Shown: one piece after another, positions 22,764 to 35,425 of the stretch
Layout of the letters: each line of letters begins with the position of its first letter
How positions within the stretch are numbered: position 1 is the stretch's first letter
From: Hygrophila difformis
Taxonomy: Eukaryota > Streptophyta > Magnoliopsida > Lamiales > Acanthaceae
Direction of reading: 5' to 3'
DNA: 64,000 nucleotides
Assembly (NCBI GenBank): GCA_030278955.1
Contig: JAOANR010000014.1
Span: forward strand, 15,936,068-16,000,067
Translations under genes and position numbers: made by a program
Notes under the pieces: generated by a model
The model's database searches: none
What the model was told of the DNA's origin: nothing
What the model saw: the letters and a program-made list of their open reading frames with translations, nothing else

Positions 22764-23453
22764 TGTAGGTCCCTTAAACACTCAAGATTCGGTTATGGTT
22801 GTTTATGCTATGTGTTAACAACTTAATAATGAAAGCAGTAAAAGAACACAACCAATTTGATGACCCAGTTCGGTCCTTCCGACCTACATCTGGGGGATAC
22901 CAATCCAGGTGACTCCACTAGACTGAAAATCACGAATACAGACTCACTATCCAAAATCTAACTCAAGACCAACCTCACCACTAGATGATCAAACCTAGTT
23001 GAGCAGACGTCGTCGGAACTCCCCCCTAACGTCTGTAGGAAACTCCCCTAGTTGCAATCTTTCAAGATTGGATCTCAGTCTGTCATTCACCATGTGATTT
23101 CCATCTCTTCACCGGATTGCTCCAGATTCTTTCAATTGTAGAACGCTCAAATATCTTCAGATATCATCAATGTAATCCCTTTCTTGATTCTCGATTCTTC
23201 AAATGAATAAGATCAAATCAAATCTTGAAGAACGAAAAAACAAAAAGACTCTCTCTCTGTAACTCTGTAATCTAATCAATGAATAATACTTCACTCTCAA
23301 AACCTCTATCTAGATTACAGACTCTGCGATTTAAATAGAAAGACTCAAATAACTGCCTGCAGAGTTAATGTCGTCGTCAACCTGATGTGCCAACACCTGA
23401 GAAATTATCTCAATGAAAAGTACAGGTTAGGTTGTCAAAGTAATGTACTAACA
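22764..23453 (-). repeat. 3' LTR of Copia C
   Basis: A 690-bp repeat in minus orientation (TGTTAGTACATT... to ...GGGACCTACA), over 99% identical to 30658-31346. It lies directly upstream of the kinase C-lobe piece of gene C and points toward it. Confidence 0.93.
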
Positions 23454-23799
23454 ATCTCCCCCACATTTCATGGAGATGATTATCCATCACAAAGGTGTCT
23501 AAAAAAGTATTTAGCAATAAGCAAATAAGAGCAATATAGACTGGCACATCAACAACATAGTAAAAATCATCAAAGTAAAACATCAACCATCAAAGACGAC
23601 AAATCAGAGAGTAGTCAATAAACCAACACAGTCAAAGTCCAAAAACAGTCATCAGCAAAAAGTTTAAACATCCATCATACAGTCCATACCAAAAACCATT
23701 AAAAAGTTTAGATCAGAGAGTCGTTACCAACAAATACCAACAACCTTACCACACCAATACCAATTCCAAATAGACACACCATATCTCCCCCTTGATGGA

Positions 23800-25362
23800 T
23801 CAAGCAACTCCATCAGACGAGTCCTCCTCTTCATCAGCAAATGGCTGAGGCTCCTCAGAATGAGCTCCACTTGATGATGCCTTGCGAGTAGGGGACAGGG
23901 AACCTGGCAACATGCTCACAATTTGAGCAATCTTCCGCTTTGTTGCTATGGCTTCCTGGCTTATTTTTGTCTGCTTGTCACTCATAGCAAGCAAATCAGC
24001 CTTGATTTGCTGGATTAAATCTGCGCCAGATGGGGGTGGTCCTTCTTTGAAGTCATTATGCTTATCACGGAGCTCAGCAGAAGGCGAATGAACATTGATC
24101 TTGATAAGATCATCCTTCTTTGTCTTGATCCCATTTTGGTGTAGCAAGAGTGTGATGAGACCGGGGTATGGTAGACTAGCTGTCTTAGAAATCAGGTCTC
24201 GAGTATAACCTAACATCCTTTTTAGAACAAGAAGACCAAAATTCATTAGTTCAATGCCAGAATCAATACAGAAAATGAGTTTACCCATCTCAAGAGAAGG
24301 TTGAGAAGCATTGGTTGTCGGCAGAATGTTCGCACGACAAAGATAGAACAAGCAGTGGAACTTCATTGTCAAGTCTGAAACACTGCATTTCTGACGTCCA
24401 AAGCCAAATTCCTTCTTATTCGAGATGGTATAGGCAACATCAGCAGGGGAATGAGGCAAGTACTCCAGGGGATCTCCAAGGTCGTCGTTGGGTGCAAGTT
24501 CTAACAACGAGTTGATAACACCAGGGGTTAGATCAATGAACTTGCCACGAATGTATATCTTACCGAACCAAGGAGAGCTCCTGTTCAGGATTTCAGGATG
24601 TAAATTCGCGTAGAATTCCCTGACCAAAACTGGAGAATAAGCCTTAAAAGCTTGTGCCCATTTCAGCAGATGCCTTTCCTCAAGAAACTCGTCAAACCCT
24701 ATCTCCGAATAGGTTGAGTGAACAAATATCTCCTCTGGAATGAACTTCCTGTTGACAAGGTCTTTTGTTCCAAAAATCATCATCTCCTTGTTAAAATAGG
24801 TCATGTTGAACGGCTTCTGAGACGTCAAATCCTTTTGAAACTTCTCTGGAGTCCTCCGCGCTCTCGGTCGTTTGGACGCAGTAGCAACATCGCTTGTAGA
24901 AGAACTTCGCTTCTTCTTCTGAGTAGAACGAGTAGCAGGGCGTCGGACCTCTGTTTCAACATCCGCTTGATCAGCAGTATCTGGTTCATTGTGCGGCAGG
25001 ATGTGATCTTCTTCTTCTCGAACATTCTCCGCTCCAGTTTCAGTAGGGTTAGGAGTATTTTCGGTAGGATCGGGAGAAGAATCTTGAGTAGGGTTCGGAG
25101 TTGGATTAGCAGATGGATTTGGAACAGGACTATTAGGAGGAGTGGGAAGCATTGCAAGTAGGGGCTCGGCATTTTCAGCAAACTCAGTGAGTTGTTGTGC
25201 AGCAGCTTCAGTGGAAGTTTGAGAATCATTTTCGGCAGTAGCATCAGGTTTCTCAACATTTTCAGAGGGGTTTTGTGCTTCAGAGGTAATGGGTGTTTCT
25301 GAGATGTTTGGATTTGGCTCATACGATTTCTCAGGATGATTGGTAGAAGAAGATGAAGCCAT
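23800..25362 (-). CDS. Extra ORF of Copia C in env-like position (plant transposon-associated domain)
   Basis: A complete 520-aa frame lies between pol and the 3' LTR, in element orientation, with its own ATG at 25362. Residues 1-145 are a Ser/Thr/Pro/Asn/Glu-rich disordered region (repeats such as PNPSANPTPNPTQ). Residues 149-175 are strongly basic, like a nuclear localisation signal (QKKKRSS, KRPRARRTPEKF). Residues about 180-430 form a globular region with VREFYANLHPEI and IYIRGKFIDLTPGVIN, which I recognise as like the domain called putative plant transposon protein. Residues 448-487 look coiled-coil, and the tail is acidic. There is no signal peptide or transmembrane helix, so it is not an obvious envelope. 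Function unknown. Confidence 0.8.
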   Translation of the reverse strand: MASSSSTNHPEKSYEPNPNISETPITSEAQNPSENVEKPDATAENDSQTSTEAAAQQLTEFAENAEPLLAMLPTPPNSPVPNPSANPTPNPTQDSSPDPTENTPNPTETGAENVREEEDHILPHNEPDTADQADVETEVRRPATRSTQKKKRSSSTSDVATASKRPRARRTPEKFQKDLTSQKPFNMTYFNKEMMIFGTKDLVNRKFIPEEIFVHSTYSEIGFDEFLEERHLLKWAQAFKAYSPVLVREFYANLHPEILNRSSPWFGKIYIRGKFIDLTPGVINSLLELAPNDDLGDPLEYLPHSPADVAYTISNKKEFGFGRQKCSVSDLTMKFHCLFYLCRANILPTTNASQPSLEMGKLIFCIDSGIELMNFGLLVLKRMLGYTRDLISKTASLPYPGLITLLLHQNGIKTKKDDLIKINVHSPSAELRDKHNDFKEGPPPSGADLIQQIKADLLAMSDKQTKISQEAIATKRKIAQIVSMLPGSLSPTRKASSSGAHSEEPQPFADEEEDSSDGVA

Positions 25363-25640
25363 TGTACTGTAAAACCTGAAAACTTAAGCTCAAAACTGAA
25401 ATGTGATAACAATGAAACCAAACAACTGAATTTAATAGAGAATGAAGACGAAGACGAAAAGGCAAGAGAGGCGGTTTCTCCCTGACGTGCGACGTGAGTG
25501 ATGGTGTCAGTTTTGCAGTCATCATAACTCCACAGACGACGGTTGTGAAAAAATCTATCCAAATTGAATATGGGCCTACAAAAGCCTAATGGGCTAGATC
25601 ACGTGTAAATATGTAAAATAAGCATAAACAAGATCAAAAA

Positions 25641-28600
25641 TCAACTAGAATAGCAAAGGCCCATAGTAGATCTAAGTGATTCAAACCTTTCACCGTCGAG
25701 TGCCTTTGTTAGGATGTCGGCACGTTGTTCCAACGTCCCAATATGTTCAATATTGCACACACTGTCTTCGACCAGATCTCTTATAAAATGATATCTTATG
25801 TCAATGTGTTTGCTACGACTATGTAGAACTGGGTTCTTTGATATGTTGATTGCACTTGTGTTGTCGCAATAAACCTTGAAATCCTCCTTCTTAACCCCAT
25901 AATCACTCAAAATCTGTTTCATCCACATCAATTGAGAACAGCAACAGGTTGCAGCTATATATTCAGCTTCTGCAGTTGAAAGTGCAACTATATTTTGTTT
26001 CCTTGAAAACCAGCATACAAGATTATTCCCAAGGTAGAAACATCCTCCCGTTGTCGACCGTCTGTCATCACAACAGCCAGCCCAATCCGAATCTGTGTAC
26101 CCTATCAAATCCAAGCTTGATCTTTTAGAGAACCAGATTCCTAATCCAAGAGTTCCTTTCACATATCTCATGATACGTTTAACAGCTTTCAAATGCACTT
26201 CCTTAGGATTTGCTTGAAATCTAGCACAAACTCCCGTGCTAAAAGAAATGTCAGGTCTGGTTGCTGTTAAGTAAAGTAAACTCCCAATCATGCTTCTGTA
26301 TAATTTTTGATCTACACTTGCTCCTTGATCATCCTTTGAAAGTTTCTGTGATTGGCTTTGTGGAGTCCTAGCAACTTTGCTATCTACCAACTTGAATCTC
26401 TTCAACATATTGTATGCATACTTCTCTTGGCAAAGAAATATTCCGTCCTTCATCTGCTTTATTTGAAGTCCTAAGAAGTAAGTCAACTCTCCCATCATGC
26501 TCATTTCGAACTCTGATTGCATAGCCTTGACAAAGTCGTTTCTGAGATGTTCTGACGACGCACCAAAGATAATGTCATCAACATATACCTGTGCAATTAT
26601 GAAGTGGTTGTTCTCATGCTTCACAAACATCGTCTTATCAGCTTCTCCTCTCTTATAACCATTGCAAATCAGAAATGAAGATAGTCGATCATACCAAGCT
26701 CTAGGGGCTTGCTTAAGTCCATAAAGTGCACCTTTCACTCGATAGACATGATTTGGTCGAGTCGGATCTTCAAAACCAGCAGGCTGTGCTACAAAAATCT
26801 CCTCTTTGATCTTTCCATTTAAGAAAGCTGTTTTGATATCTAATTGATACAGCTTAAAATTCATAGAACATGCAAAGGCTAATAAGATTCTCACAGCCTC
26901 CATTCTTGCAACAGGTGCAAAAGTTTCTCCATAATCCAAACCTTCAATTTGAGTAAACCCTTGAGCTGCCAAACGAGCTTTATTCCTTATAATGTTTCCT
27001 TGCTCATCAGTCTTATTCCTAAAGACCCACTTAGTGCCAATGACATTGATGTTCTTCGGTTGTTCCACCAGTTCCCAAACATCGTTTCTTTCAAACTAGA
27101 TCAACTCATCCTGCATGGCGGCTATCCAATATTCATCATTGAGTGCTTCGGAAACATTCTTAGGCTCCACTCTGGATATGAAACAATTTAATCCAGCCAA
27201 TTCTCTGTAATCGACCTTCTTGCTTCTAGTCAACCGTTGAGCACTAGGATCACCAATAATATCTTTCTGTGAATGATGCTTTAGAGTTCTTGGTCCTCTT
27301 CTCTTATCAGATATATCAGCTTTAGAACTAGAATCTGTATCCTTTGAATTACCTTCATGATCAGCTTCTTCATCATCATCAATTACAATGCCTTCAGACG
27401 GTTGTTGACTGGATGTACCAACATCAGGGACGACTGGGACAGTATCAATACTAGGGACTGCATCATCATCATCTCCACTAGGTAAACAATATTTATCCTC
27501 AAAAAGGACATTTACTGTTTCAATAACCTTTCTGGATTGAATTAGATACACCCGATAAGCTCTTGAGTTATTTGAGTAACCCAAAAACCATCCTTCTTCA
27601 GCTCTAGCATCGAATTTCTTTATCTGTTCTCTATCCCTGTATACAAAACATTTACATCCAAAAATATGAAAATACTTGACAGTAGGTGTATTACCGTTCC
27701 AAATTTGATAAGGAGTGTTGTTTGTGTGAGGTCTTAACAACACGCGATTGACAATATGGCAAGCTGTATGAAGTGCTTCGGCCCAAAATGATTTTCCAAG
27801 TGTAGTAGCTTGTAGCATAGAGCGAGCCATCTCTTGTAGAGTCCTATTCTTTCTCTCAGCGACCCCATTCTGTTGAGGTGTCTTTGGAGCTGAAAATTCA
27901 TGAAAGATTCCATGGTTGTTGCAGAAAAGTTCAAACTCCTGGTTCTCAAATTCTCTGCCGTGATCTGATCGGATCCTTTGAATTTTGAATTGCTTTTCAT
28001 TCATCAACTTCAGGCTCAGCTTTTCAAAATGTTGAAATGCTTCATCTTTACTCCTGAGAAAACACACCCAAGTGAATCTTGAAAAATCATCAACACAAAC
28101 TAGAACATACCTTTTGCCATTTAGGCTCTCGGTTTCTGTTGGACCCATGAGATCCATATGGATAAGTTCTAGGCAGTGATTTGTAGAGATTCCATCTGTT
28201 TTCTTATGTTGAGCTCGGGTTTGCTTTCCTTTAGAGCAATCTACACAGGTAAGGTCTTTGTTGTTGTGTAGTTTAGGCAGACCTCTGACAGCAGCAGAAC
28301 AACTCAGCTTGTATAGTGTTTGATAGTTGAGATGTCCAAGCCTCTTGTGCCATAAGTTTGTGAGGTCATCTATGCTTACAAGTGCTTGATTTAGATTAGC
28401 TTCCAAAGTGTAACAATTATTCTTAGAGCGTTTGCCTGTCATGATATTATTCCTCCTGTGATCAAATACTTGACAAAGAAACTTATTAAAAATAACAAGA
28501 GAATCTTCATCACATAATTGACTAATAGAAATAAGATTAGTAGTAAGGCCTTCAACATGATAAACTCTAGAAAGTTTAGTAAGTTCACCATCCTTTACTT

Positions 28601-30584
28601 TACCATAACCTGTGATCTTGCTTCTAGCACCATCACCAAAGACCACATCTCCACAGTCTTTGTCTGTAAAGTTTTTGAGAATTTCCTTACTACCTGTCAT
28701 GTGCCTTGAACAACCTGAATCAAAGTACCATTTACTAGAGCGTGGTTGTTGCTGCGAAGATAGAACAACAAGGCATTTACTCTCCTTCCTCTTGGGCATC
28801 CACTCCATTTGGATTCTGATCTTCTTCTTTAAATCTTCATGAGGCCAGACCACTGGACGACCATTCATGAGATCACGAACAATTCTCATGCAGGTTTCAG
28901 CTGTGTGTCCGGGTAAATTGCAATAGAGACAATCTCTACGTCGTTTGGGTGATGTAGGAACATCCTGATGTGACAGTGAGCTTGACTCATTATTCAGATT
29001 TCCACCACTAACAAACAGCCTTTTTCCAGTAGATCCTTGATTCTTATAACCAATTCCAGTCATGTCTCTGTGACTCTTTCCAATGGACAGAACTTCATCC
29101 AATTTGCCTTTCCCTTTAGTCAACTTCTCCAAGTCAGCAACTCGAATTTTCAACTTGATAGATTCCTCCCTGAATGATTCCTTCTCTTTAGTCAAAGTAG
29201 TAATCTGAAGTTTCACTTCATCATACTTTCCTTTAAGAACCTTCAATTCATCAATAGCCTTAAGTTTGTCAGCTTCTGCTTTGTTCAAAGTCAGATTGAT
29301 GTCAGTGAGTTGTTTCGACAACTTCTCATTCTCCTGTACTGCTTCATCATACTCCTCTTTGAGTTCTTCATAGATATCAACTAGCTCTTTATAGAGACTA
29401 CCTGATTCAGCTGTAACAATAGACGAAATATCAGTAATTAACTGTATTGACTCAGAGTTACCTGTAGAAGGAGTAGGACTGGCTTCTCTAGTCACAAAAG
29501 CAACAACATCCTCTTCATCGCTGGATTGTGCATCCTCAGGTTCATCTTCAGAATCATCTTCATCACTTAGTGTAGCTTGAAGTGCCTTTCCTCTCCTTTT
29601 CTTGGCAGTAGGACACTCCTTTCTGACATGGCCTTTTCCTTCACATTCGAAACATCTGATCTCTGAGGTTTTGTCAGATTTATCATCATCTCTATCCTTC
29701 TTAAACCTCCTGAACTTCCCATCAGTTTTCTTCTCAAACCTGTTGTTCTGCTTCTCGGTCGTCACCGGGTTGTCAGAACATCGGTTCTTCTTCTGAAATT
29801 TCTTGAAATGCTTATTCTGAAGCATTTTTCCAATTCTTTTGGAAAGTAAAGAAACCTCTTCTTCGAAGCTTTCAGCAGGCTCATCCTCAGCTTTGAATGC
29901 AATGTTCTTGGTTGATTTCTCTGAGACCAAATGATTGATTTCATATGTTTGAAGAATGCCAACTAATTCTCTCAAGGACATGGTCTTGATTTTCTCCACT
30001 TCTTCAAGAGCTGCCACTTTTGCAGAATATTTCTTAGAAACTGTTCTAAGAAACTTCCTTACGAGTTTAGATGATTCAAAAGTCATTCCTAGGGCTGTTG
30101 CTTGATTAACAATGTCTTGAAATCTCCCAAAATATGATGTGATATCCTCATCGTTCGTCATCCTCAAACTGTCAAAGATCGATTCAATCCGTTGTAGACG
30201 CGTTGTCTTGACATCTTCAGAACCTTCGTGTTGAGTCTCCAAGAAGTTCCAGGCTTCATGAGCAGACGTACAGTTAGCGATCATTCTGAATTGCGCTTCG
30301 TTCATTGCGCCACTGATAGCATTAAGCGCTGTGTAATTCGCTTGTCTCGCAGTTCTCTCAGCCTGAGAAAGTTCGGCATTAGTCGCCGGTCGGATTGTTG
30401 TAGTGGCCGTTTCTCCCGTACCAGTGCGAACTTCTCTCGTTGGTTGAGTCCATGGCTCCAAGACTGAATCCCAAACACCATCTCCCTGTGCCAACAGATA
30501 ATTCCGCATCCTAGCTTTCCAATACGCATAATCGCTTCCATCGAACAATGGTGGACGAGTGTTAGATGCTCCTTCTCGGTTCAT
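25641..30584 (-). CDS. gag-pol of Copia C, interrupted by one TAG codon
   Basis: The ATG at 30584 opens a 1162-codon frame to TAG at 27096-27098. The same frame continues to 25641. Gag starts PPLFDGSDYAYWKARM. Zinc knuckle 1 is CFECEGKGHVRKEC, followed by an acidic/coiled-coil spacer and knuckle 2 CLYCNLPGHTAETC. Then come protease (YFDSGCSRHMTG), integrase ([33 protein letters not shown]), RT (LYQLDIKTAFLNGKIKEEIF, YVDDIIFG) and RNase H (LSTAEAEY, HSRSKHIDIRYHFIRD). The TAG stands where related elements have Gln in the integrase-RT linker, a single C-to-T change. Everything else appears open. Confidence 0.9.
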
Positions 30585-30657
30585 GTTTCTTGAAACTTCG
30601 AATCTTGAATGAATGGAATTCCTCAGCTTCTTTTGAGGATTAGCTCTGATACCACTT

Positions 30658-31346
30658 TGTAGATCCCTTAAACACTCAAGATTCGGTTATGGTTGTTTAT
30701 GCTATGTGTTAACAACTTAATAATGAAAGCAGTAAAAGAACACAACCAATTTGATGACCCAGTTCGGTCCTTCCGACCTACATCTGGGGGATACCAATCC
30801 AGGTGACTCCACTAGACTGAAAATCACGAATACAGACTCACTATCCAAAATCTAACTCAAGACCAACCTCACCACTAGATGATCAAACCTAGTTGAGCAG
30901 ACGTCGTCGGAACTCCCCCCTAACGTCTGTAGGAAACTCCCCTAGTTGCAATCTTTCAAGATCGGATCTCAGTCTGTCATTCACCATGTGATTTCCATCT
31001 CTTCACCGGATTGCTCCAGATTCTTTCAATTGTAGAACGCTCAAATATCTTCAGATATCATCAATGTAATCCCTTTCTTGATTCTCGATTCTTCAAATGA
31101 ATAAGATCAAATCAAATCTTGAAGAACGAAAAAAAAAAAAGACTCTCTCTCTGTAACTCTGTAATCTAATCAATGAATAATACTTCACTCTCAAACCTCT
31201 ATCTAGATTACAGACTCTGCGATTTAAATAGAAAGACTCAAATAACTGCCTGCAGAGTTAATGTCGTCGTCAACCTGATGTGCCAACACCTGAGAACTTA
31301 TCTCAATGAAAAGTACAGGTTAGGTTGTCAAAGTAATGTACTAACA
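30658..31346 (-). repeat. 5' LTR of Copia C
   Basis: A 689-bp repeat, the partner of 22764-23453. The initiator tRNA-Met primer-binding site abuts it on the minus-strand downstream side (30643-30654). Confidence 0.93.
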
Positions 31347-32226
31347 ACAACGTTTCTGTGACTAATACGAGTCAAAATAACGATCTCATTGATGAATGAT
31401 TCTATTTGGTTCTTATCCATTATTCTTGACTTCTTGATCGCTACTTCACGTTGATCTTCAAGAATCCCTTTGTAAACTATTCCACAGCCCCCTTCACCGA
31501 GTATGCAATCCTGAGCATAATTGTTGGTGGCCTTTTTAAGCTCTTCAACAGAGAAGATTTTCATATTTGCTGCATTGGAAGAAAGTCGTTGCTCCAAAAT
31601 CAAACCACCATTTTCTTCAAAGTATTTCCGTCTCAGTTTAATGAGTTTCCTCTTTTGAAGGCTAAAGTATATTAATATAAACCCAACTATGATTGTCAGT
31701 AAACCAAAACCAATACCTGCAGAAACAAAATTTGGGATAGTTGTTGAGGTTCAAGTTAATCACACATATTTGGGATAGCCATGTGAAAGTAGTAGTTCGG
31801 AGCATCGATTAATTACCTAATGACAACTTTATGAGTGGGAGTTGAGAAATCACTTTGTTGCAGCCCCGACCTTGTTTGGTGCCATCACCCTTGAATCCTG
31901 GGTTGCAGGTACACTTGTAGCTACCTGGGATATTGATGCAACTCGCATTTGGATCGCATGGACTATTCCAATCTTTACATTCGTTTATGTCTGGGAATCC
32001 AAGTTAACATCAGAAAACTTAGTGTAAAAAGCATTTTAAGTAACTCTCAATATTGTAGTGAAATCCCCTTCAATTCTTCAAGTACATTTCCGTATAGATT
32101 CTTTCTATGCGTTATTTTTTTTTTGGAGTACCTTTCTATGCGTTATTATCACATGAACTTTATTTATATCATAAACGAAATCGTCTATTTATATTGCTAC
32201 CAAATTATATGTGCCTCACATATTCA

Positions 32227-32368
32227 AATTTTTTTGCTGAACAACCTATAAAGACTATGAAACGGTGGCAAGAGCCCATACCACACAAAGGGACAAAGGG
32301 GAGGGATACGGACCAGGTGGGGGAGGTTGGAAGTCAGGGACTTCACCACTAGCTTAAGTCTCATCCCC
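32227..32368 (-). mobile_element. tRNA-derived SINE in intron 1 of WAK gene C
   Basis: A 142-bp minus-strand insert with a short A-rich 3' end, flanked by the 14-bp duplication GCCTCACATATTCA (32213-32226, 32369-32382). The body is related to the SINEs at 43660-43827 and 46101-46268 (GGACTT...TAGTGGT promoter-like region, CCCCTTTGT, GTGTGGT). The relic intron near 3660 shows the empty site. Confidence 0.85.
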
Positions 32369-32811
32369 GCCTCACATATTCACTTGATACATTCTAAAAT
32401 TTAAAATCCTTTGACCCATTTAAAATTCAGAATAAACCTCACTGGTACTTTACAGGAAAAATTTGAAGAGAAAAAATAATCCATAGATTTGTCTTGAACT
32501 TGTTAATAGTCCTTTATGTATTTTATAGAATTAAACACAACTTGTATTTACATTCAGTCACAAATTTGTATGACGCACACACTACAACTCTCATGTATAT
32601 TATTCTAATTTCAACCATTACTATAAGGGTAAAACCATATATATCTATGTCGTTTTAAAAGTTTATAATAATGAATAATTATTGTTTCAAGTCATAATTA
32701 ATATGTGTCCTTTATGTAATTATTGTTTCAACTCTCATGTATTAATGAAATATAGCCCTAAACCCTAAACCCTATACATTCTATAAATTCATATATGTAC
32801 TATTATACATA

Positions 32812-33168
32812 GGAAAAAAAATCCATATCATCCCATAATTTAAAAGAACTTTCAAAACAATCCTACAAATATCGAATTAGACGAATCCGTCCCATAACTA
32901 CCCTAATCATAGTCGAACCCGTGCATGAACCCAATTTTTTCGCTAATCATCGCCGAACCCGTCCCATAACTACCATAATCATCACTGAAACCATCTCTTC
33001 ATTAGGGAAGTTATGGGACGGGTACGGCAATAATTAGCGAAAGAAACGGTTCATGGACGGGTTCGGCGATGATTAGGGTAGTTACGTGACGGATTCATCT
33101 AATTCGATATTTGTGGGATGACTTTGGAAATTGAAAAAACTTATGGGACTAAATGGGTTTTTTTTTTC
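32812..33168. mobile_element. Foldback MITE with 10-bp target duplication in intron 1 of gene C
   Basis: A 357-bp element flanked by ATTATACATA (32802-32811, 33169-33178). Its arms carry CGTCCCATAACTACCCTAAT and GCCGAACCCGTCCC with complements on the other side. Ends are GGAAAAAAAATCC and GGGTTTTTTTTTTC. It lies only about 70 bp from the end of exon 1. Confidence 0.85.
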
Positions 33169-34035
33169 ATTATACATATATAAATTTATAGCACTAAAGT
33201 TCCATATATAGAAATTAGAATGAAAAAAATTGTGACCTGTGCAGCCAGGATCCACGTAAGGATTGCCCTCATATCCAGGAATGCAATTGCAGCGATATCC
33301 CCCAGCAATTTCAGTATCACCATCCGTACACTTACTATTCTTGAGGCATGCATAATCTTTGGATTTCTCTGCTTCAGAGCATGTTTTATTGCCGATCCAC
33401 CAGTCCAACAATATCGGCACATTTTCCTCGGTTCTATTTTCGAAAGAATCGTCCTTGAGATCGGATTGATGAAAAGTGAAGCTGTCCTGGTCTGCTACAA
33501 AGGCATAAAAACAAGGGTTAAACGATGACACATCAGTCGTATTATCGTCCCTGTACAGTGTAACATTAAGTTTCCATAGGCCCTTTGGTATGTATATTTG
33601 ATTACACCCAACTCCTTTACAAGGTCCTCCAACGACATCCTCTTTCCTTGTACAACTAGAACTGCATTGACCGGTGAAGTTATTTTTCCAACCAACGGCT
33701 GATATTTCACCATAAGCATTGCAGCCTACCACGGTAAACTTATTCGAATCTGAAAAGGTAAGAGCTGATGACAATTCCACACTCGTCAAAGAAACATCCC
33801 TGGTCACACTGCCAAATCGGCCAAAACATAGTGAAGCTATCCAGTTCTTTATCCTTACTTGGGAGTCGGAAATATCAATTACTTCAAGATTTGATTCTCC
33901 AGAAAATGCCTTGGGAGGGTTGAAAGAAGTATTGCAGTATATATCAAACTGAGGGTCCATGGAACAGCCAGAGCCTATTCCAATGCCGAATGGATATGGA
34001 ACAGTTAAATTCCCACACGTTCGTTGGCATCCGGG

Positions 34036-34388
34036 TGTTGGAATTTTTTAAATCGGGAGAACAACACTTTTTGAGAATATAGAGGTTGTGTATCTAAATC
34101 TCGTTCTCCATTCTCTGATACCAATTCTGTTATTCTGAATTGGGGAGAACTATTGAGTTTAGGAATTATGCTTCTCTAAAACTCGTCTCATTTTTTTCAT
34201 TAACATTACACGGCTATTTATAACCGGAAGAATGCAAACGTGATAATATAAAATACTACATTTTTGACAAACGCAATCCGCAATATTTGACGGATTGTTA
34301 TTCAAACATTAATGCTTCTTTTGATTGCGGCTTCCTGTCGGTAATCACTTTGCCGCTTCTTTGGACTGAATGAGTTTAACGTTTAACA
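34036..34388 (-). repeat. 3' LTR of element D
   Basis: A 353-bp TG...CA repeat, matching 35580-35932 without visible difference. Confidence 0.92.
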
Positions 34389-34785
34389 TTTTCCCCCCTT
34401 AAGCTCATTCCTTTGAGATCTTGAATTCCAAGCTCTTGATAATTCTTCAATCCATAAGGCCCTTTCTTCAACAAATTTTTCTGCTCCAAAATTTCTCCTT
34501 TGCACAACAGTAGTTATTTTTTCCACCAATTTTCTGAATGGCTGTGGGATCTTCTTTTTTTTTTTTTCTTTACTGCCTTGATTAATTTCTTCAACTACCC
34601 TTAGAAATTAAAGGCACACTTGTCGGGTGAGTTGAAAAGAACAATTAATTGTTCTGTCTTTCAACAGCTCCACTTTCCTTTTCCTTTAATTTGAATGTGC
34701 TCACTTCTCCAATCAAATAGCCATGTCCCGTCCTTTTCTTTTCTTTATTTTCTTTATAGAAATCACCAGCCACACCACTTCTCTC

Positions 34786-35421
34786 TCAATTGATTTTTTT
34801 GGCTTGACTTTGGCAAGAGAGATTGGCACAGGGCAGGGGCCGAACAGCAGCGGCACAGGCGGTCCTCACGGCGGCAAGCAGGAGCAGCGGGGCGTTGCTG
34901 GTTTCGCGGTGGCTACAAGCGGCGGAGGCGCGGGCTGCTACTGGTCGGCGGCAGGAAGAGTGGAAGTTGCTGTGCGCACGGTGGCAGTAGCTTGGCGGTA
35001 CGGAGGTGCGGCTGTAGCTGGTTGGCGGTAGCAGAGGCTCAGCAAATCGGGCTTGCGGCGATTGGCTTGGCAATGGTGGTGGATCTGGTGATAGCAGCAA
35101 GCGACACTTCGACAGCGTTTGGCGGTGGCTGCTGGTCGGCTCTCGGCGGTGCTCTGTGGTCGGAGGAGAGGAGCAGAGGCTCTGGCTCGTCGAAATTGTG
35201 GCGACGATCTGGTGTTGTCGCGGCTGCAGCTGGTGTTTGCAGCAGGCAACGCTCGACGCACGGCGGTGGTTTAAGCTCGTCGTAGGTGTGGCGACGGTGG
35301 TGGTTCTTTCGCGGCTGCAGCTGATGTTGGCAGCGGCTGGCTCTGGTTTATTCCTGGCGACAGTGGTCTGCTCTTGCAAAACCCTGTAAGAAATGTCTTT
35401 TAATTGAGTGTTTATACTCAA
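34786..35421 (-). other. GC-rich open frame inside non-autonomous element D
   Basis: A 211-codon frame follows the primer-binding side of the element. The conceptual product is rich in Ser, Thr, Ala, Pro, Arg, His and Cys, and built from degenerate internal repeats (for example around CACCAGCTGCAGCCGCG). It has no recognisable domain. The high GC content contrasts sharply with the AT-rich flanks and also keeps other frames open, so coding is doubtful. It could be a captured fragment. Confidence 0.3.
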
Positions 35422-35425
35422 ATTT

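Larger units (their letters stand above)
22764..31346 (-). mobile_element. Copia C, SIRE-like retrotransposon with an extra ORF, in WAK gene C exon 3
   Basis: The 8583-bp element reads on the minus strand and is flanked by ACAAC (22759-22763, 31347-31351). LTRs are 22764-23453 and 30658-31346, with roughly four substitutions and a one-base indel between them. The primer-binding site for tRNA-iMet (TGGTATCAGAGC on the minus strand) is 30643-30654. The polypurine tract GGGGGAGAT is next to 23454. It encodes a long gag with two zinc knuckles and a coiled coil, protease, integrase, RT and RNase H, then a separate ORF in the env-like position. This layout is that of the SIRE/Maximus lineage. Confidence 0.95.

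Noticed and set aside
24825..25562. Overlapping Leu-rich minus-strand frame across the Copia C extra ORF
   Set aside because: It is the shifted frame of the Pro/Asn/Thr-rich ORF; composition (Leu/Ile runs) is what frame-shifting such codons produces.
34723..35389. Plus-strand Gly/Ala-rich open frames in element D
   Set aside because: They arise from GC-rich repeats that keep several frames open; the element reads on the other strand.
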